Below, piece after piece: positions 24,474 to 34,166 of a stretch of 64,000 nucleotides of DNA (the stretch's first letter is position 1; each line of letters opens with the position of its first letter). This DNA comes from Paenibacillus monticola. Lineage in GTDB: Bacteria > Bacillota > Bacilli > Paenibacillales > Paenibacillaceae. The stretch covers positions 930,001 to 994,000 of the forward strand of contig NZ_WJXB01000002.1 of assembly GCF_009664975.1 (NCBI RefSeq), written 5' to 3'. The notes below the pieces were generated by a model. The model ran no database searches and was not told where the DNA came from. It was given only the letters and a program-made list of their open reading frames with translations. A program made the translations under genes and the position numbers.

Positions 24474-24643
24474 GTTATACAGCTCCTCATGTTGGACTTT
24501 TCCTATCTTAACGTATCGGCAGGTCTTATTTCCAGCAGACCGGGTAATAAATTGCAAATTCTTCCGGCTAAAGCTTGCATTTACAGTCTCAATATGAAAA
24601 AGTGAATATTAACTATTCATTCTACTCTCAAGGAGTGCTGCTT

Positions 24644-25057
24644 ATGGACTACGATTCTTTGTCGAAATCAGATTCACCCGAACCACCCTACGTCTATGAA
24701 GAGATGAAGCAGAACTTTAAACATTCAGGACCAGGCATTGCTTCTTTCGTCATCAGCGTAGTAACGATTCTTGGCTACGCTGTTTCCTTCTTACTTGTAG
24801 GCGGAATGGCATCTTCCATCATGAATGAGGCAGGTAATTTATCAACCGATTCATCGCAAAGTCTTATGTTCTTGGGACTATCCGTTCTGGTCCTTGCTGC
24901 CCTTAATGTAATCGGGGTAGTCATCGGTATTATCGGTATTTCCCTGCGGAAGCGTCGCAAAGTATTTGGAATTATCGGCACAATCATCAACGGGCTTATT
25001 ATTTTACTCTTTATGCTGCTTGTTGCTGCAGTATTGGTGAACGCCGGGGCAGTTTAA
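24644..25057 (+). CDS. Small membrane protein of unknown function
   Basis: The 137-residue protein has a soluble acidic N-terminus (about 30 residues, Pro and Ser rich) and three hydrophobic segments at about 33-53, 73-97 and 107-131, with a basic loop LRKRRKVFG between the last two. This is the layout of small DUF4190-type membrane proteins. The ATG at 24644 has AAGGAG eight bases upstream; an upstream extension to 24575 lacks a ribosome site. It ends in the terminator at 25073-25135. Confidence 0.72.
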   Translation: MDYDSLSKSDSPEPPYVYEEMKQNFKHSGPGIASFVISVVTILGYAVSFLLVGGMASSIMNEAGNLSTDSSQSLMFLGLSVLVLAALNVIGVVIGIIGISLRKRRKVFGIIGTIINGLIILLFMLLVAAVLVNAGAV

Positions 25058-25072
25058 GACAATCTAATCCAC

Positions 25073-25135
25073 AAATAACCTCTCCTTTGATAAATGGTTG
25101 ATACTGCTGCCATTTTACAAAGTGAGAGGTTATTT
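25073..25135. terminator. Bidirectional terminator
   Basis: AAATAACCTCTC pairs with GAGAGGTTATTT across a 39-base loop. It separates two convergent genes. The large loop lowers certainty. Confidence 0.6.
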
Positions 25136-25146
25136 ATGTTGTACTA

Positions 25147-25611
25147 TTATCGGTTAAGAATAAGCTTCGAGAGCACCCGTTGCTTGACAGTTGCATCGCC
25201 TGGCACGGATTTTTCCACATATTCAAAAGTTACGGGGTCATCCGTATTCAAGGAATCCAGTGCGCTCTCAGTACCTGCTCCCAGCTCAAAGGTAGTTGCA
25301 CCTTCGGCAGTTTTGATTTCGACGGAATGATTATCAATTTGGCCCACGTAATTGCCTGTACCTTTTATTACCTTCTCTTCGTCTTTCGGGGACAGGCTTG
25401 GCGCTGCCGTGACGGAAATAGGGGGCTCCGTAGCTACAGGAGAAGGAGATACAATAATAGCACTCTCTGTAGGGGCCGGAGAACTAGTAGCAGTAGCTGA
25501 AGCAGTGGCTGTTATGGGTGCTGCTGCCGGAGTGTTCCCGCCGCAAGCGGTCAAAACCAGCCCAAATACAGCGACTGCTGCTATTGCAGATAAAGAACGT
25601 TGGTGTTTCAT
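25147..25611 (-). CDS. Putative lipoprotein
   Basis: The 154-residue precursor has a basic N-terminus, a hydrophobic stretch and the lipobox LTAC (Cys at about 23), so the mature protein should be attached to the outer face of the membrane. A low-complexity Ala/Thr/Ser/Pro linker of about 50 residues follows, then a compact C-terminal domain of about 75 residues (GTGNYVGQIDNHSVEIK through VLSKLIL) that resembles small beta-barrel domains. Function is unknown. ATG at 25611 is chosen because GGAGGAGG lies eight bases upstream. Confidence 0.8.
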   Translation of the reverse strand: MKHQRSLSAIAAVAVFGLVLTACGGNTPAAAPITATASATATSSPAPTESAIIVSPSPVATEPPISVTAAPSLSPKDEEKVIKGTGNYVGQIDNHSVEIKTAEGATTFELGAGTESALDSLNTDDPVTFEYVEKSVPGDATVKQRVLSKLILNR

Positions 25612-25821
25612 GTTGACTGCCTCCTCCAATGGGGTACGGTACTTTCAGAACGTACTGGCTTATCCTTATAAACGTTTAAACCACGCATGAGGTTGCAAAA
25701 GAATTACTTGGGGACATTCATTCAGGGAGTTTATACTTTCTTCCATTCTCACATATCCCCCCTCCCCATGAATATACTTTAGTTACAACTACCGATTTAT
25801 ATTCCATAGGAGGTGGTCATC

Positions 25822-26982
25822 CTGTCGCAATCATCCGGTCCTTTTTCCTTCGTCGTATCAAAAGAAGACTGGTCCCTTCACCGCAAAGGCCATCAGGATC
25901 AGGAACGTCATCAGCAGAAGGTCAGAGAAGCCATCAAGGATAATTTGCCTGACTTGGTTACTGAAGAGAACATTATCATGTCTGACGGCAAACAAATCGT
26001 CAAGGTGCCGATTCGCAGTCTGGATGAGTACCGGATCATTTACAACTACCGTAAACAAAAGCATGTGGGTCAGGGAGACGGTGACAGCCAGGTTGGCGAT
26101 GTGCTCGGGCGGGATTCGCAATCAGCACAACCGGGCAAAGGAGATAAGGCCGGTGATCAACCCGGACAGGATACAGTCGAAGCAGAAGTTGACCTGGAAG
26201 ATCTGGAAGACATTCTGTTTCAGGATATGGAGTTGCCTCATCTAAAACCCAAGGATAAAGAACAAATTGAGGTCAAATCCATTACCTTCAACGATATTCG
26301 CAAAAAAGGCATGATGTCCAACATCGACAAAAAGCGTACCTTGCTGGAAAATCTACGGCGCAATTCTAGTAAAGGTACGCCTGGCATTCACAGCATCAGC
26401 CCCGACGATTTGCGCTACAAAACATGGGATGACATTACCATTCCTCATTCCAACGCCGTTATTATTGCGATGATGGATACTTCAGGCTCCATGGGATCTT
26501 TTGAAAAATACTGCGCCCGCAGCTTCTTTTTCTGGATGACCCGCTTTCTGCGCCGCCAGTATGAGAAGGTAGAGATTGTTTTTCTTGCCCATCATACGGA
26601 GGCCAAGGAGGTCAGTGAGCATGATTTCTTCACCCGCGGCGAGAGCGGCGGCACCATCTGCTCCTCGGCGTACCAGAAAGCATTGGACATTATCGACGCT
26701 CGCTATCCGCCTGCCCAGTATAACATCTACCCTTTCCACTTCTCCGATGGCGATAACCTAACTTCTGACAACGAACGCTGCGTCAAGTTGATTGGAGAAC
26801 TGCTGAAAGTAAGCAACATGTTCGGCTATGGCGAAGTGAACCAATACAACCGCAGCAGCACTCTGATGTCCGCCTACCGCCATCTGAAGCATGAACAGTT
26901 CATGCATTATGTCATCAAGGATAAAAAGGAAGTATATCAGGCGCTCAAAACCTTCTTCGCGGCAAAAAGTGGTACAGCGTAA
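25822..26982 (+). CDS. yhbH: Sporulation protein YhbH, DUF444
   Basis: The protein (about 386 residues) has the DUF444/YhbH layout: an N-terminal [20 protein letters not shown] block, an acidic linker (about 90-135) and a C-terminal von Willebrand factor A-like domain with MIDAS motif DTSGSMG (about residue 220) and ESGGT. It is related to proteins acting in sporulation with the kinase PrkA. The start is odd: AGGAGG at 25809-25814 is best spaced for CTG at 25822; the only standard start nearby, GTG at 25813, overlaps the ribosome site. It ends in the terminator at 26989-27019. Confidence 0.88.
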   Translation: MSQSSGPFSFVVSKEDWSLHRKGHQDQERHQQKVREAIKDNLPDLVTEENIIMSDGKQIVKVPIRSLDEYRIIYNYRKQKHVGQGDGDSQVGDVLGRDSQSAQPGKGDKAGDQPGQDTVEAEVDLEDLEDILFQDMELPHLKPKDKEQIEVKSITFNDIRKKGMMSNIDKKRTLLENLRRNSSKGTPGIHSISPDDLRYKTWDDITIPHSNAVIIAMMDTSGSMGSFEKYCARSFFFWMTRFLRRQYEKVEIVFLAHHTEAKEVSEHDFFTRGESGGTICSSAYQKALDIIDARYPPAQYNIYPFHFSDGDNLTSDNERCVKLIGELLKVSNMFGYGEVNQYNRSSTLMSAYRHLKHEQFMHYVIKDKKEVYQALKTFFAAKSGTA

Positions 26983-26988
26983 ACGCAA

Positions 26989-27019
26989 AACCTCCACATC
27001 CCAGCAGGGTGTGGAGGTT
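26989..27019. terminator. Bidirectional terminator
   Basis: AACCTCCACA pairs with TGTGGAGGTT around a short loop between the convergent yhbH and GH4 genes. Flanks are A-rich on the left and T-containing on the right. Confidence 0.85.
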
Positions 27020-27058
27020 CTTTGCGATAAAACTTTGTGACAAATGCACATTCAATAC

Positions 27059-28564
27059 CTATTGAACCTTTTCGCGGTCCTTGCCCTTGTCGGATTCTCC
27101 GGCATTTTTATTCGCTGCATCACGGTCCTGCTTCATTTCATCAACCGTCTTGACCTTCAGACGGGCTGCACCTTCGTTATTAGTCAGGGTCGGAACAAGC
27201 TCCCCTGAGGCCAGCCGCACTTTCGCTGCTGCAATTGCCTTCCCGTATTGAGGCAGCCAATGCTCTCCGGCAACGAGCATCTCGTCAACCATCTGCCAAA
27301 TTTCCTTAGGATTACATACCGCACCCACGAGTGGATCCATCATAAAGGCCTGGCGCAGCAGTAAGTCATCTCCATGTACAGCAGCCTCGACGGCTAAGCG
27401 CTGTACAGAAATGCTAACGTTGCACACAGCGGCCAGCCCAAGCGGCAGTTCTCCCACGAGTGCCATGGAAATCCCATTATGGTCCACATAACCCGGAGCT
27501 TCAATAATCGCATCATCCGGCAGGTTGGCAATTACACCATTGTTCACCACGTTAAAATGGCCTCTGTAGACTCTGCCTGTTTCTAAACCTTCTATAATAA
27601 AAGAGCCGTGTTCTTCACCACGATTCTCCGCAGTATACTCCAGCGCCGGGTCTTGCATCCAGTTCGGAAAATCGGTCTCGAACCAATTACGGCCTTCTGT
27701 ACAAACCCGTAAATACCCACCCGTTTCTCCGTTAATCCAGCTTCCCAGGTCAATCCAGTCCATAATCTCGGCGCTGCGTTTGCGGTACCATGGTACATAT
27801 TCGCTTAGATGACCGTTCGATTCTGTGCTGTAATACCCAAAACGACGCAGCATATCGATGCGCACCTTTTCCGTACGACTGAATTCGGGGTGCTTCTCAA
27901 AAGCTTCGAGCAAGCCTGCCGTCAGATCCTTGCCCTGATGCTTCGCTGAAATATACCAGGTCTGATGATTAATCCCCGCACAGATAATATCCACTTCGGC
28001 TTTGTTCAATCCATAGACATCGGCAATCTGCTGATGCCCATGCTGGACTCCATGACAGAGTCCAATCGTCCGCACACCGCCATATTTATTGCAAGCCCAG
28101 GTCAGCATAGCCATCGGATTCGAATAATTAAGCAGCAATACATCAGGCGAAGCCATCTCTCTAATGTCACGACAAATGTCCAGCATCTCGGCAATTCCGC
28201 GCTGCCCGTACATAATGCCTCCGGCACAAAGGGTGTCGCCTACACACTGATCCACACCATACTTCAGCGGAATGTCCACATCAGTAGCGAAAGCCTCAAG
28301 TCCGCCCAGACGGATGGTACAAAATACGTACTTGGCATCCTTCAGCGCTTCTCTGCGGTTAGTTGTCGGCTGAATCTTTATATTTAGGCCATTCTCTTGA
28401 ATATCCCGCTGGCATAGCTCAGTGACCATCTCCAGATTATGGCTGTTAATGTCCATAAACGAGACTTCAATCTCTTGGAATTCCTTTACTGTCAGCAGGT
28501 CACGCAGCAATCCACGCGTAAAGCCAATGCTGCCCGCCCCGATAAAAACTACTTTAAAAGACAT
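27059..28564 (-). CDS. GH4 alpha-galactosidase/alpha-glucosidase, MelA-like
   Basis: The 501-residue enzyme has an N-terminal Rossmann motif (VVFIGAGSIGF) for NAD+, CHGVQHG with the metal-binding Cys-His pair (about Cys170) and INHQTW (about 200), the pattern of GH4 enzymes that use NAD+ and Mn2+. The VQHG variant and length fit the alpha-galactosidase/LplD branch more than the 6-phospho-glucosidases. It would act in the cytosol on melibiose-type oligosaccharides. GGAGG stands nine bases before the ATG at 28564. An AraC-type regulator lies directly upstream on the same strand and is the likely controller. Confidence 0.87.
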   Translation of the reverse strand: MSFKVVFIGAGSIGFTRGLLRDLLTVKEFQEIEVSFMDINSHNLEMVTELCQRDIQENGLNIKIQPTTNRREALKDAKYVFCTIRLGGLEAFATDVDIPLKYGVDQCVGDTLCAGGIMYGQRGIAEMLDICRDIREMASPDVLLLNYSNPMAMLTWACNKYGGVRTIGLCHGVQHGHQQIADVYGLNKAEVDIICAGINHQTWYISAKHQGKDLTAGLLEAFEKHPEFSRTEKVRIDMLRRFGYYSTESNGHLSEYVPWYRKRSAEIMDWIDLGSWINGETGGYLRVCTEGRNWFETDFPNWMQDPALEYTAENRGEEHGSFIIEGLETGRVYRGHFNVVNNGVIANLPDDAIIEAPGYVDHNGISMALVGELPLGLAAVCNVSISVQRLAVEAAVHGDDLLLRQAFMMDPLVGAVCNPKEIWQMVDEMLVAGEHWLPQYGKAIAAAKVRLASGELVPTLTNNEGAARLKVKTVDEMKQDRDAANKNAGESDKGKDREKVQ

Positions 28565-28664
28565 CGATATCATCCTCCGGTCATGAATGGATTGTACTCA
28601 TCCATTGTAGCAAGGGAGCTTGGGGAAGCGTAACCAATATCATGACCAGTTTGGATTAATCGTG

Positions 28665-29603
28665 TCAAATATCCTCACTATCTTTTTGAATATCCTGCTG
28701 GCTGTAACTCCAGGAATGGCGTTCGATGGAATGACGGTATTCTACAGGAGTGCAATCGGTGTACTTTTTAAAAAGAAGATGGAAATATTGTCGGCTATTA
28801 ATGCCCACATAATCAGCAATCTCGGCAATCGGGATATCACTTTGGCCCAACAGCATCTTAGCCTTCTCCATCCGCAGCATTGTTAAATAATCGGTCAGGG
28901 TCCGTCCGGTATGTGTCTTGAAAATTCGGTGCAAGTACCCGGAATGCAGGTTGACTGCTGCAGCGATATCCTTCACCTGAATATTTTGATCATAATTCTG
29001 ATGCAGAAATTCGATGCTTCGCCGCACATAGAGCTGCGTTGGCTGTTGGCTCATATGCAGCTGTTCCGAGCGCTGTCTGGATAACCGCAACAGTAGCTCA
29101 CAGAACAACAGATGAACCATACTTCCCCCGTCAGTCCCGCGCTGATCTAGTTCAAGCACCAGTCCCTTCAGAACGTGATAGATCTCCTCTGGATCAGTCA
29201 ACACCAGACTGGTAAAGGGAGTCTGCAGCAGTTCGGCTAGCATTCTTTCTTCTTGGGCCAACTTGCCGATGGACGGAGCGACCCCTTTATATTTCGTAAA
29301 TCCAAATTCCACATTGAGCATCCGGCAGGGAATCCCCTCTTCCACGATTAGCCTATGCGGGACATTAGCATCCAGAATGATCAGCTCACCTCGCTTCAGC
29401 CGGTAGTTCTGCTCATGCCCTACGTTTGATCTGACTTCAACGACGCAGCTCCCTGAGATGAGATACATAATTTCCGTCGAGTTGTGCTGATGGTAAGACA
29501 TCGTGTAATTATTCCATTGCTTATAGTAGTAGGCAAAAAAATGCGGACTGTAATCTGCATCCAGCAATGCCTGCTGAAAGAGGCTTCCGCTAATGTTTGG
29601 CAA
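28665..29603 (-). CDS. AraC family transcriptional regulator with cupin domain
   Basis: The 312-residue protein has an N-terminal cupin-like sensor (about residues 25-105, YHQHNSTEIMYLISG and RGELIILDANVPHRL) and a C-terminal pair of helix-turn-helix motifs (about 205-305, VKDIAAAVNLHSGYLHRIF and IAEIADYVGINSRQYFHLLFKK). Such regulators bind a sugar in the cupin and activate nearby sugar genes. It precedes the GH4 gene by 100 bases on the same strand, so melibiose or a related alpha-galactoside is a reasonable inducer guess. Confidence 0.88.
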   Translation of the reverse strand: MPNISGSLFQQALLDADYSPHFFAYYYKQWNNYTMSYHQHNSTEIMYLISGSCVVEVRSNVGHEQNYRLKRGELIILDANVPHRLIVEEGIPCRMLNVEFGFTKYKGVAPSIGKLAQEERMLAELLQTPFTSLVLTDPEEIYHVLKGLVLELDQRGTDGGSMVHLLFCELLLRLSRQRSEQLHMSQQPTQLYVRRSIEFLHQNYDQNIQVKDIAAAVNLHSGYLHRIFKTHTGRTLTDYLTMLRMEKAKMLLGQSDIPIAEIADYVGINSRQYFHLLFKKYTDCTPVEYRHSIERHSWSYSQQDIQKDSEDI

Positions 29604-29694
29604 GCTCCTCTCCCCCTTTCCTAGCTTGTATTAACTCAAGTGTAGCCTTCAAGAGAGAGCCAGACAAGGGAACATGATTGTAAAAAGCACAAAC

Positions 29695-29737
29695 AGGCCT
29701 CCGCATTCCGTGATTTCCCTACGGAGTGCGAAGGCCC
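29695..29737 (-). terminator. Terminator of the chemotaxis receptor gene
   Basis: GGCCTTCGCACTCCGTA pairs with ACGGAATGCGGAGGCC on the minus strand; a T-containing tract follows. It lies 17 bases after the receptor stop codon. Confidence 0.85.
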
Positions 29738-29753
29738 AGCAGTTAACTGTATT

Positions 29754-31808
29754 TTACACATGAAAAGATATGAGAGATTGCTTCAGGTCTTCAGCCAAAC
29801 CTTCCAACTTAGCGGATAGGACTACCAGTTCCTCGCTGACAATAAATTGCTGTGAGGACATAGAGGCTACTTCCTGCGTTGAAGCATTGGTTTGTTGCAC
29901 AACTGAACTGACGCTGGCCATCGATTCACCCAAACGCTGCTGGAACTCTATCAGTTCAAGTATCGAAGCAGAGGAGTGTCCAATGTGTCCGATGAAAAGC
30001 TCCATCTCCTTTTTGACACTTTCAAATATCGTTGAAGACTCCCGTACGGAGGAGATTTGCTCGCGGAACAGCGGTGCTGCCTCATTAACAACCTTGGCTG
30101 TATCTTCAATATTCCGGCCGATCTCCTCTGTAATCTTGGAAACGGACTCGATGGACTGATTGGATTGGTTGGCAAGCTGGCGGATTTCATCAGCAATCAC
30201 AATAAACCCTCTGCCGGCCACACCTGCTCTAACCGCTTCGATTGAAGCATTAAGCGCTAGGATGTTTGTCTGCTTGTTCACGGCAATCATCGGGTGCAGA
30301 ATGCTGCGAATTAGATGCGTACTTTCTCGCAGCTTGGTGGAATTCTCTTGAATAAGGTTCATCATATCCATCGTAGACTCACTTTGCTTCACCAATAGCT
30401 TCATTAACTCAGTGCCTTGATTACTGACAGTTATGACCGACTCTGCCGAGGAATCCAGCACTGTATTCATTTCGGCAACTTCATTCATCTTGCCACCCAT
30501 AATTTCCACATTACGGTTGCTATTCTCTGCCTCTGCTGCCAAAGTGACTGCTCCCTGGGCAATCTCGCCAGTGGCCATTGCAACCTCTCTGGCATGCAGT
30601 GAGGTTGTCCCCGAGGCAGCAACCAATTGCTCTGAAGTAGCCAGCACCTCTTCCGCTGAACTGTTGCTCTGTGCAGCAAGCCGTGAGATCTGCTCCATCA
30701 TATTGTTAAAGCTCTGGCCGAGCCGCCCGATCTCATCCTGGCTTTTGAAGCGGGTACGTACCTGAAGATTGCCCTTCTCTCCCTCTTCCATCAATTCAGC
30801 CAACTTGCCGAGCGGACGGCCGATTAAGCGCACCAGCATGTACCCGATAAATACCGCTATTACGGCTGCCGCAAGCACCACCGATAACGTTATGTACAGA
30901 AGTTTCCCTGCAGCTGCAGTGAAATCACTGACCGGAGCATAACCCATCAATGTCCATTTCGCAATTGACAGCGGCTGATACACTACGAGCTGAGAGTCGC
31001 CATGCTCATCAGTGGCTGTGAAGGAATGATTCTCCTGCTTGGACTGCTCTGCTCCAATCTGGATAAATGAGGACTGGCCGAGCAGAGCATCATCATCTCC
31101 ATAGACGATATCTCCGTCGGGAGAAAGAATACGAATCTCACCCGCAAGTCCAATATGCAAATTGGACAGCACATCGGTCAGCGCCTTCCCTTTGATCTCG
31201 ATCAGCATATAATACTCCGCATCAGGATGCTGGATATTCCGCAACAGTCTGCCCATGGTGAGCGAGGATTCGCTATACGCATCAAAGAAGCCCTTGGGGC
31301 GGACCGGGAACCAAACCGGATTCCCCTTGGCAGCTGTAATTTGCTTCATTCTATCGAGAACGCCCTCATCACTGCGCACCGAACTCGTGCCTGTTGATTT
31401 ATAAGACTCGGCATCGACCAGACTCTTGGCTACCAGCCGGATGCCGAACAGGCGCTCATCCGAACCTTTTACCGAATCCAGCTTTCTGCGTATCCGATCT
31501 TCGGCCGCTGTCTTCGCCACCGTAGTAGCTCCAGAACTATTAACAGCCTCCATATCGGCCTTCAATACGGGATCTACTGCAAATTGCCTGGAAAGTGCCT
31601 CATATTCAGCAAGTAGAAAATCAAGTTTATCTGCCGCCTGCAGCGCAGATTGTGAGGATGCAGTGGCTACCTCATCCGTAATAATTCCTTTGGCTGCATA
31701 ATATGAAGTCAAACCCAATACGGAGGTTAGCAGCACTATGGTACAGAACAAAATAACGAACAGCTTTACACCAACTGATCTGAAATGGTAATTCCGTAAC
31801 CGTCTCAT
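29754..31808 (-). CDS. Methyl-accepting chemotaxis protein
   Basis: The 684-residue receptor has a membrane segment at about 14-36, an extracellular Cache-like sensor region (about 40-300), a second membrane segment at about 301-326, a HAMP domain (about 327-380) and a long signalling coiled coil with the hairpin-tip sequence [19 protein letters not shown] near residue 500-520. It would signal to CheA/CheW. The ligand is unknown; its place between the GH4 genes and malEFG makes a sugar-related cue possible. It is separated from malG by the terminator at 31827-31870. Confidence 0.92.
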   Translation of the reverse strand: MRRLRNYHFRSVGVKLFVILFCTIVLLTSVLGLTSYYAAKGIITDEVATASSQSALQAADKLDFLLAEYEALSRQFAVDPVLKADMEAVNSSGATTVAKTAAEDRIRRKLDSVKGSDERLFGIRLVAKSLVDAESYKSTGTSSVRSDEGVLDRMKQITAAKGNPVWFPVRPKGFFDAYSESSLTMGRLLRNIQHPDAEYYMLIEIKGKALTDVLSNLHIGLAGEIRILSPDGDIVYGDDDALLGQSSFIQIGAEQSKQENHSFTATDEHGDSQLVVYQPLSIAKWTLMGYAPVSDFTAAAGKLLYITLSVVLAAAVIAVFIGYMLVRLIGRPLGKLAELMEEGEKGNLQVRTRFKSQDEIGRLGQSFNNMMEQISRLAAQSNSSAEEVLATSEQLVAASGTTSLHAREVAMATGEIAQGAVTLAAEAENSNRNVEIMGGKMNEVAEMNTVLDSSAESVITVSNQGTELMKLLVKQSESTMDMMNLIQENSTKLRESTHLIRSILHPMIAVNKQTNILALNASIEAVRAGVAGRGFIVIADEIRQLANQSNQSIESVSKITEEIGRNIEDTAKVVNEAAPLFREQISSVRESSTIFESVKKEMELFIGHIGHSSASILELIEFQQRLGESMASVSSVVQQTNASTQEVASMSSQQFIVSEELVVLSAKLEGLAEDLKQSLISFHV

Positions 31809-31826
31809 TATTCTATCTCCTCATAC

Positions 31827-31870
31827 AAAATAAGGGTACAGCCCCTCCCATAATGCGTAAGGCTGTACCC
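31827..31870 (-). terminator. Terminator of the malEFG operon
   Basis: On the minus strand GGGTACAGCC pairs with GGCTGTACCC and is followed by TTATTTTG. It lies 31 bases after malG. Confidence 0.88.
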
Positions 31871-31900
31871 AGTTTAAGCTGTCTAGCGTGTAGGTGAAAA

Positions 31901-32746
31901 TTACCCTTTGCTGGCACCTGCAGTCAAGCCGTCTACGAGGAGACGTTGCAGGAAAATGAACAGAATCATAATCGGCACGGCAATCAGTACGGCACCTGCC
32001 GCAAAGAGTGTAAAGTTGGTGTTCTGATTACCATTAACCATATCCCACATGCCAACAGCGACGGTCCAATTTTCTTTGGAACGCAAAATGAGTCGGGCAA
32101 AGATGAAGTCTACCCATGGGCCGACAAACTGGGTCAGTGCCATATAGGTGATCATCGGACGTGACAAAGGAAGTATAATACGCATGAATATGCCAAAATT
32201 ACTCGCTCCATCTATCCGGGCAGCCTCATCCAGCGAACGGGGAATCGTATCGAGAAAGCCTTTAGCGATAAAGGTCCCCCCCAGCGGCGCACCCGCTGCA
32301 TATACGATGATCAGGGCCAAATGCGTATCCAGCAGATGAAATTCTTTTAGCAGTAAATATATCGCAATCATGCTCATAAAGCCCGGGAACATCCCGAGAA
32401 TCAGGACGGTTGAGAGCGCCGTTTTACGTGCCTTAAAGCGGAATCTGGATACTGCATAACTTGTCAGCAGTGTCAGCACCACACCGATAAGCATCGAGCA
32501 GATGGCGATCTTCAGTGTATTGGCATACCAGGTTCCAAACATATAGACCGGCGAGGTAAACAGTTCTGTGTAATGAGCGAAGGTGAAATGTTCAGGAATC
32601 AGGGTCTTACTGTACAAGGATTTACCAGGCCGGAAGGACGCCAAAAGGATCCATAAAGCCGGGTACAGCGCTGTTATTGCCAGTCCTATTAATACAATAT
32701 AACTGACCGATAAACGAAGCAGGTTAGCGATTTTGCGTCCACTCAT
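31901..32746 (-). CDS. malG: Maltodextrin ABC permease, MalG-like
   Basis: The 281-residue membrane protein has six hydrophobic segments and the cytoplasmic EAA loop DEAARIDGASNFGIFMRIILPL (about 180-200) that contacts the ATPase. It is the MalG partner of MalF at 32743, overlapping it by four bases, and ends the malE-malF-malG operon. It forms the translocation path for maltodextrins delivered by MalE. No ATPase gene is in the operon; in Bacillota a shared MsmX-type ATPase encoded elsewhere commonly serves such importers. Confidence 0.92.
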   Translation of the reverse strand: MSGRKIANLLRLSVSYIVLIGLAITALYPALWILLASFRPGKSLYSKTLIPEHFTFAHYTELFTSPVYMFGTWYANTLKIAICSMLIGVVLTLLTSYAVSRFRFKARKTALSTVLILGMFPGFMSMIAIYLLLKEFHLLDTHLALIIVYAAGAPLGGTFIAKGFLDTIPRSLDEAARIDGASNFGIFMRIILPLSRPMITYMALTQFVGPWVDFIFARLILRSKENWTVAVGMWDMVNGNQNTNFTLFAAGAVLIAVPIMILFIFLQRLLVDGLTAGASKG

Positions 32747-34056
32747 TGGATCATGTCCTCCTCTTTAAATGATTTGGTCCGGCGGTAATTGTACAGGGAG
32801 AATGAAGCGATGATCACGAAAATAATGATCCCTATGGCCGAAGCCATACTGTATTTATTCTGATCCAGTGTCAATTTATACAGCCAGGTTACCAACAGGT
32901 CCGTTGAACCTGCATATTGGTAATCACCATTTACCGGATTACCTGCGGTCAAGAGGAAGATGGCGTTAAAATTGTTAATATTGCCGGCAAACTGAGTGAT
33001 TAGGGTTGGGGCCGTTGAGAATAGCACCAGCGGCAAGGTTACAATTTTGAACTTTTGGTAAGCAGTAGCTCCATCCACCTCGGCTGCCTCATACATATCC
33101 CGGGGAATTGTAGTGAGCACACCCATAATAAGTAGCATAGAGACCGGAATCCCTACCCACATGTTGACGACAATAACCGTAACCTTTGCCCACATCGGAT
33201 CAGTCAGCCAAGGCAGCCCTCCCAGTCCGAAATACCCCAGATACTGGTTAATCGGTCCGAATTGACCGTTAAACAAATTGCGCATGAGCAGAAGGGAGAT
33301 CAGTTGGGGTATGGCATAAGGCACAATCAGAATCGCTCTCCATACACCTTTGAACCGAATCCCCTTCTGGCTGATCAGTAGTGCAACAAGTAAACCACCA
33401 AAATAAGTAGTAATCGTAGATAAAACGGCCCAGACGATGGTCCAGGTTAGTACTCCATAGAAGGTGTGACTCCACGTCTTGAGCACAAGTAAATTGCGGA
33501 AGGTCTCAAACCCGACCCAATCCACCAGCTTAGCTGGAGGCATATGATCCGGCGCAGAATAGTTCGTAAATGCCAGCATGATCATGAAAATGATCGGCAT
33601 CACGGTAAAGAACAATATTCCGATACCCGGCAGGATCAAGAAGGTTTGGGCGAATTTATAATCCAGAATATAACGAACCGTTTTGGGGAACGAATTCGCT
33701 TGAAGACCGGCTTCGCGTTCTGCACCAATCTTGTAAGCATCTTTAATGTTCATATACCAAGCGATCAGGACTAGAATAAGAATAAGAATGGTGATCAAGC
33801 TTTGAATCAGTATGTAAATGGAGTGATCACCGGTAACCATTTTGGCGATACCATTTACTTTCTTCAGACGGCTGGGTGTATCTCCAAGAGATAGCGTTCC
33901 CCATACTGCTCTACCTAGATTTTCGATAAAATAAAAAAGCGCTATAGCTTCTACGGCTAGAAAAATTAAACCTTTGATGAATTGGCGGTTATATATTTGT
34001 CCCAATCCCATAAACAACGTTGACAGTATTGCGGCTCTCGTACGGTGTTGTTGCAT
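32743..34056 (-). CDS. malF: Maltodextrin ABC permease, MalF-like
   Basis: The protein (about 437 residues) has an N-terminal region with two or three extra hydrophobic segments (about 10-110, MGLGQIYNRQFIKGLIF) followed by a six-segment permease with EAAEVDGATAYQKFKIVTLPL (about 340). The longer N-terminus is usual for MalF proteins. I prefer the ATG at 34056 (MQQHRTRA) to that at 34089, since the latter falls in the U tract of a hairpin; AGGAG and GAAGGG lie upstream of the chosen start. Confidence 0.9.
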   Translation of the reverse strand: MQQHRTRAAILSTLFMGLGQIYNRQFIKGLIFLAVEAIALFYFIENLGRAVWGTLSLGDTPSRLKKVNGIAKMVTGDHSIYILIQSLITILILILVLIAWYMNIKDAYKIGAEREAGLQANSFPKTVRYILDYKFAQTFLILPGIGILFFTVMPIIFMIMLAFTNYSAPDHMPPAKLVDWVGFETFRNLLVLKTWSHTFYGVLTWTIVWAVLSTITTYFGGLLVALLISQKGIRFKGVWRAILIVPYAIPQLISLLLMRNLFNGQFGPINQYLGYFGLGGLPWLTDPMWAKVTVIVVNMWVGIPVSMLLIMGVLTTIPRDMYEAAEVDGATAYQKFKIVTLPLVLFSTAPTLITQFAGNINNFNAIFLLTAGNPVNGDYQYAGSTDLLVTWLYKLTLDQNKYSMASAIGIIIFVIIASFSLYNYRRTKSFKEEDMIQ

Positions 34057-34087
34057 TTCCCTTCCGTTCTCCTCTCCACGCGAAACC

Positions 34088-34122
34088 ATAAAAACCGCCT
34101 GCCGCTAACCATGCGGCGGGCG
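34088..34122 (-). terminator. Intercistronic hairpin with T tract between malE and malF
   Basis: On the minus strand CGCCCGCCGC pairs with GCGGCAGGCG around ATGGTTA, followed by GTTTTT. It has the form of an intrinsic terminator. Between a binding-protein gene and its permease gene such a hairpin often lowers downstream expression or protects the upstream mRNA. Confidence 0.7.
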
Positions 34123-34166
34123 ATTGTGATCTCACTTTATGCTGTTAGTGCATTGATCGAACACTG

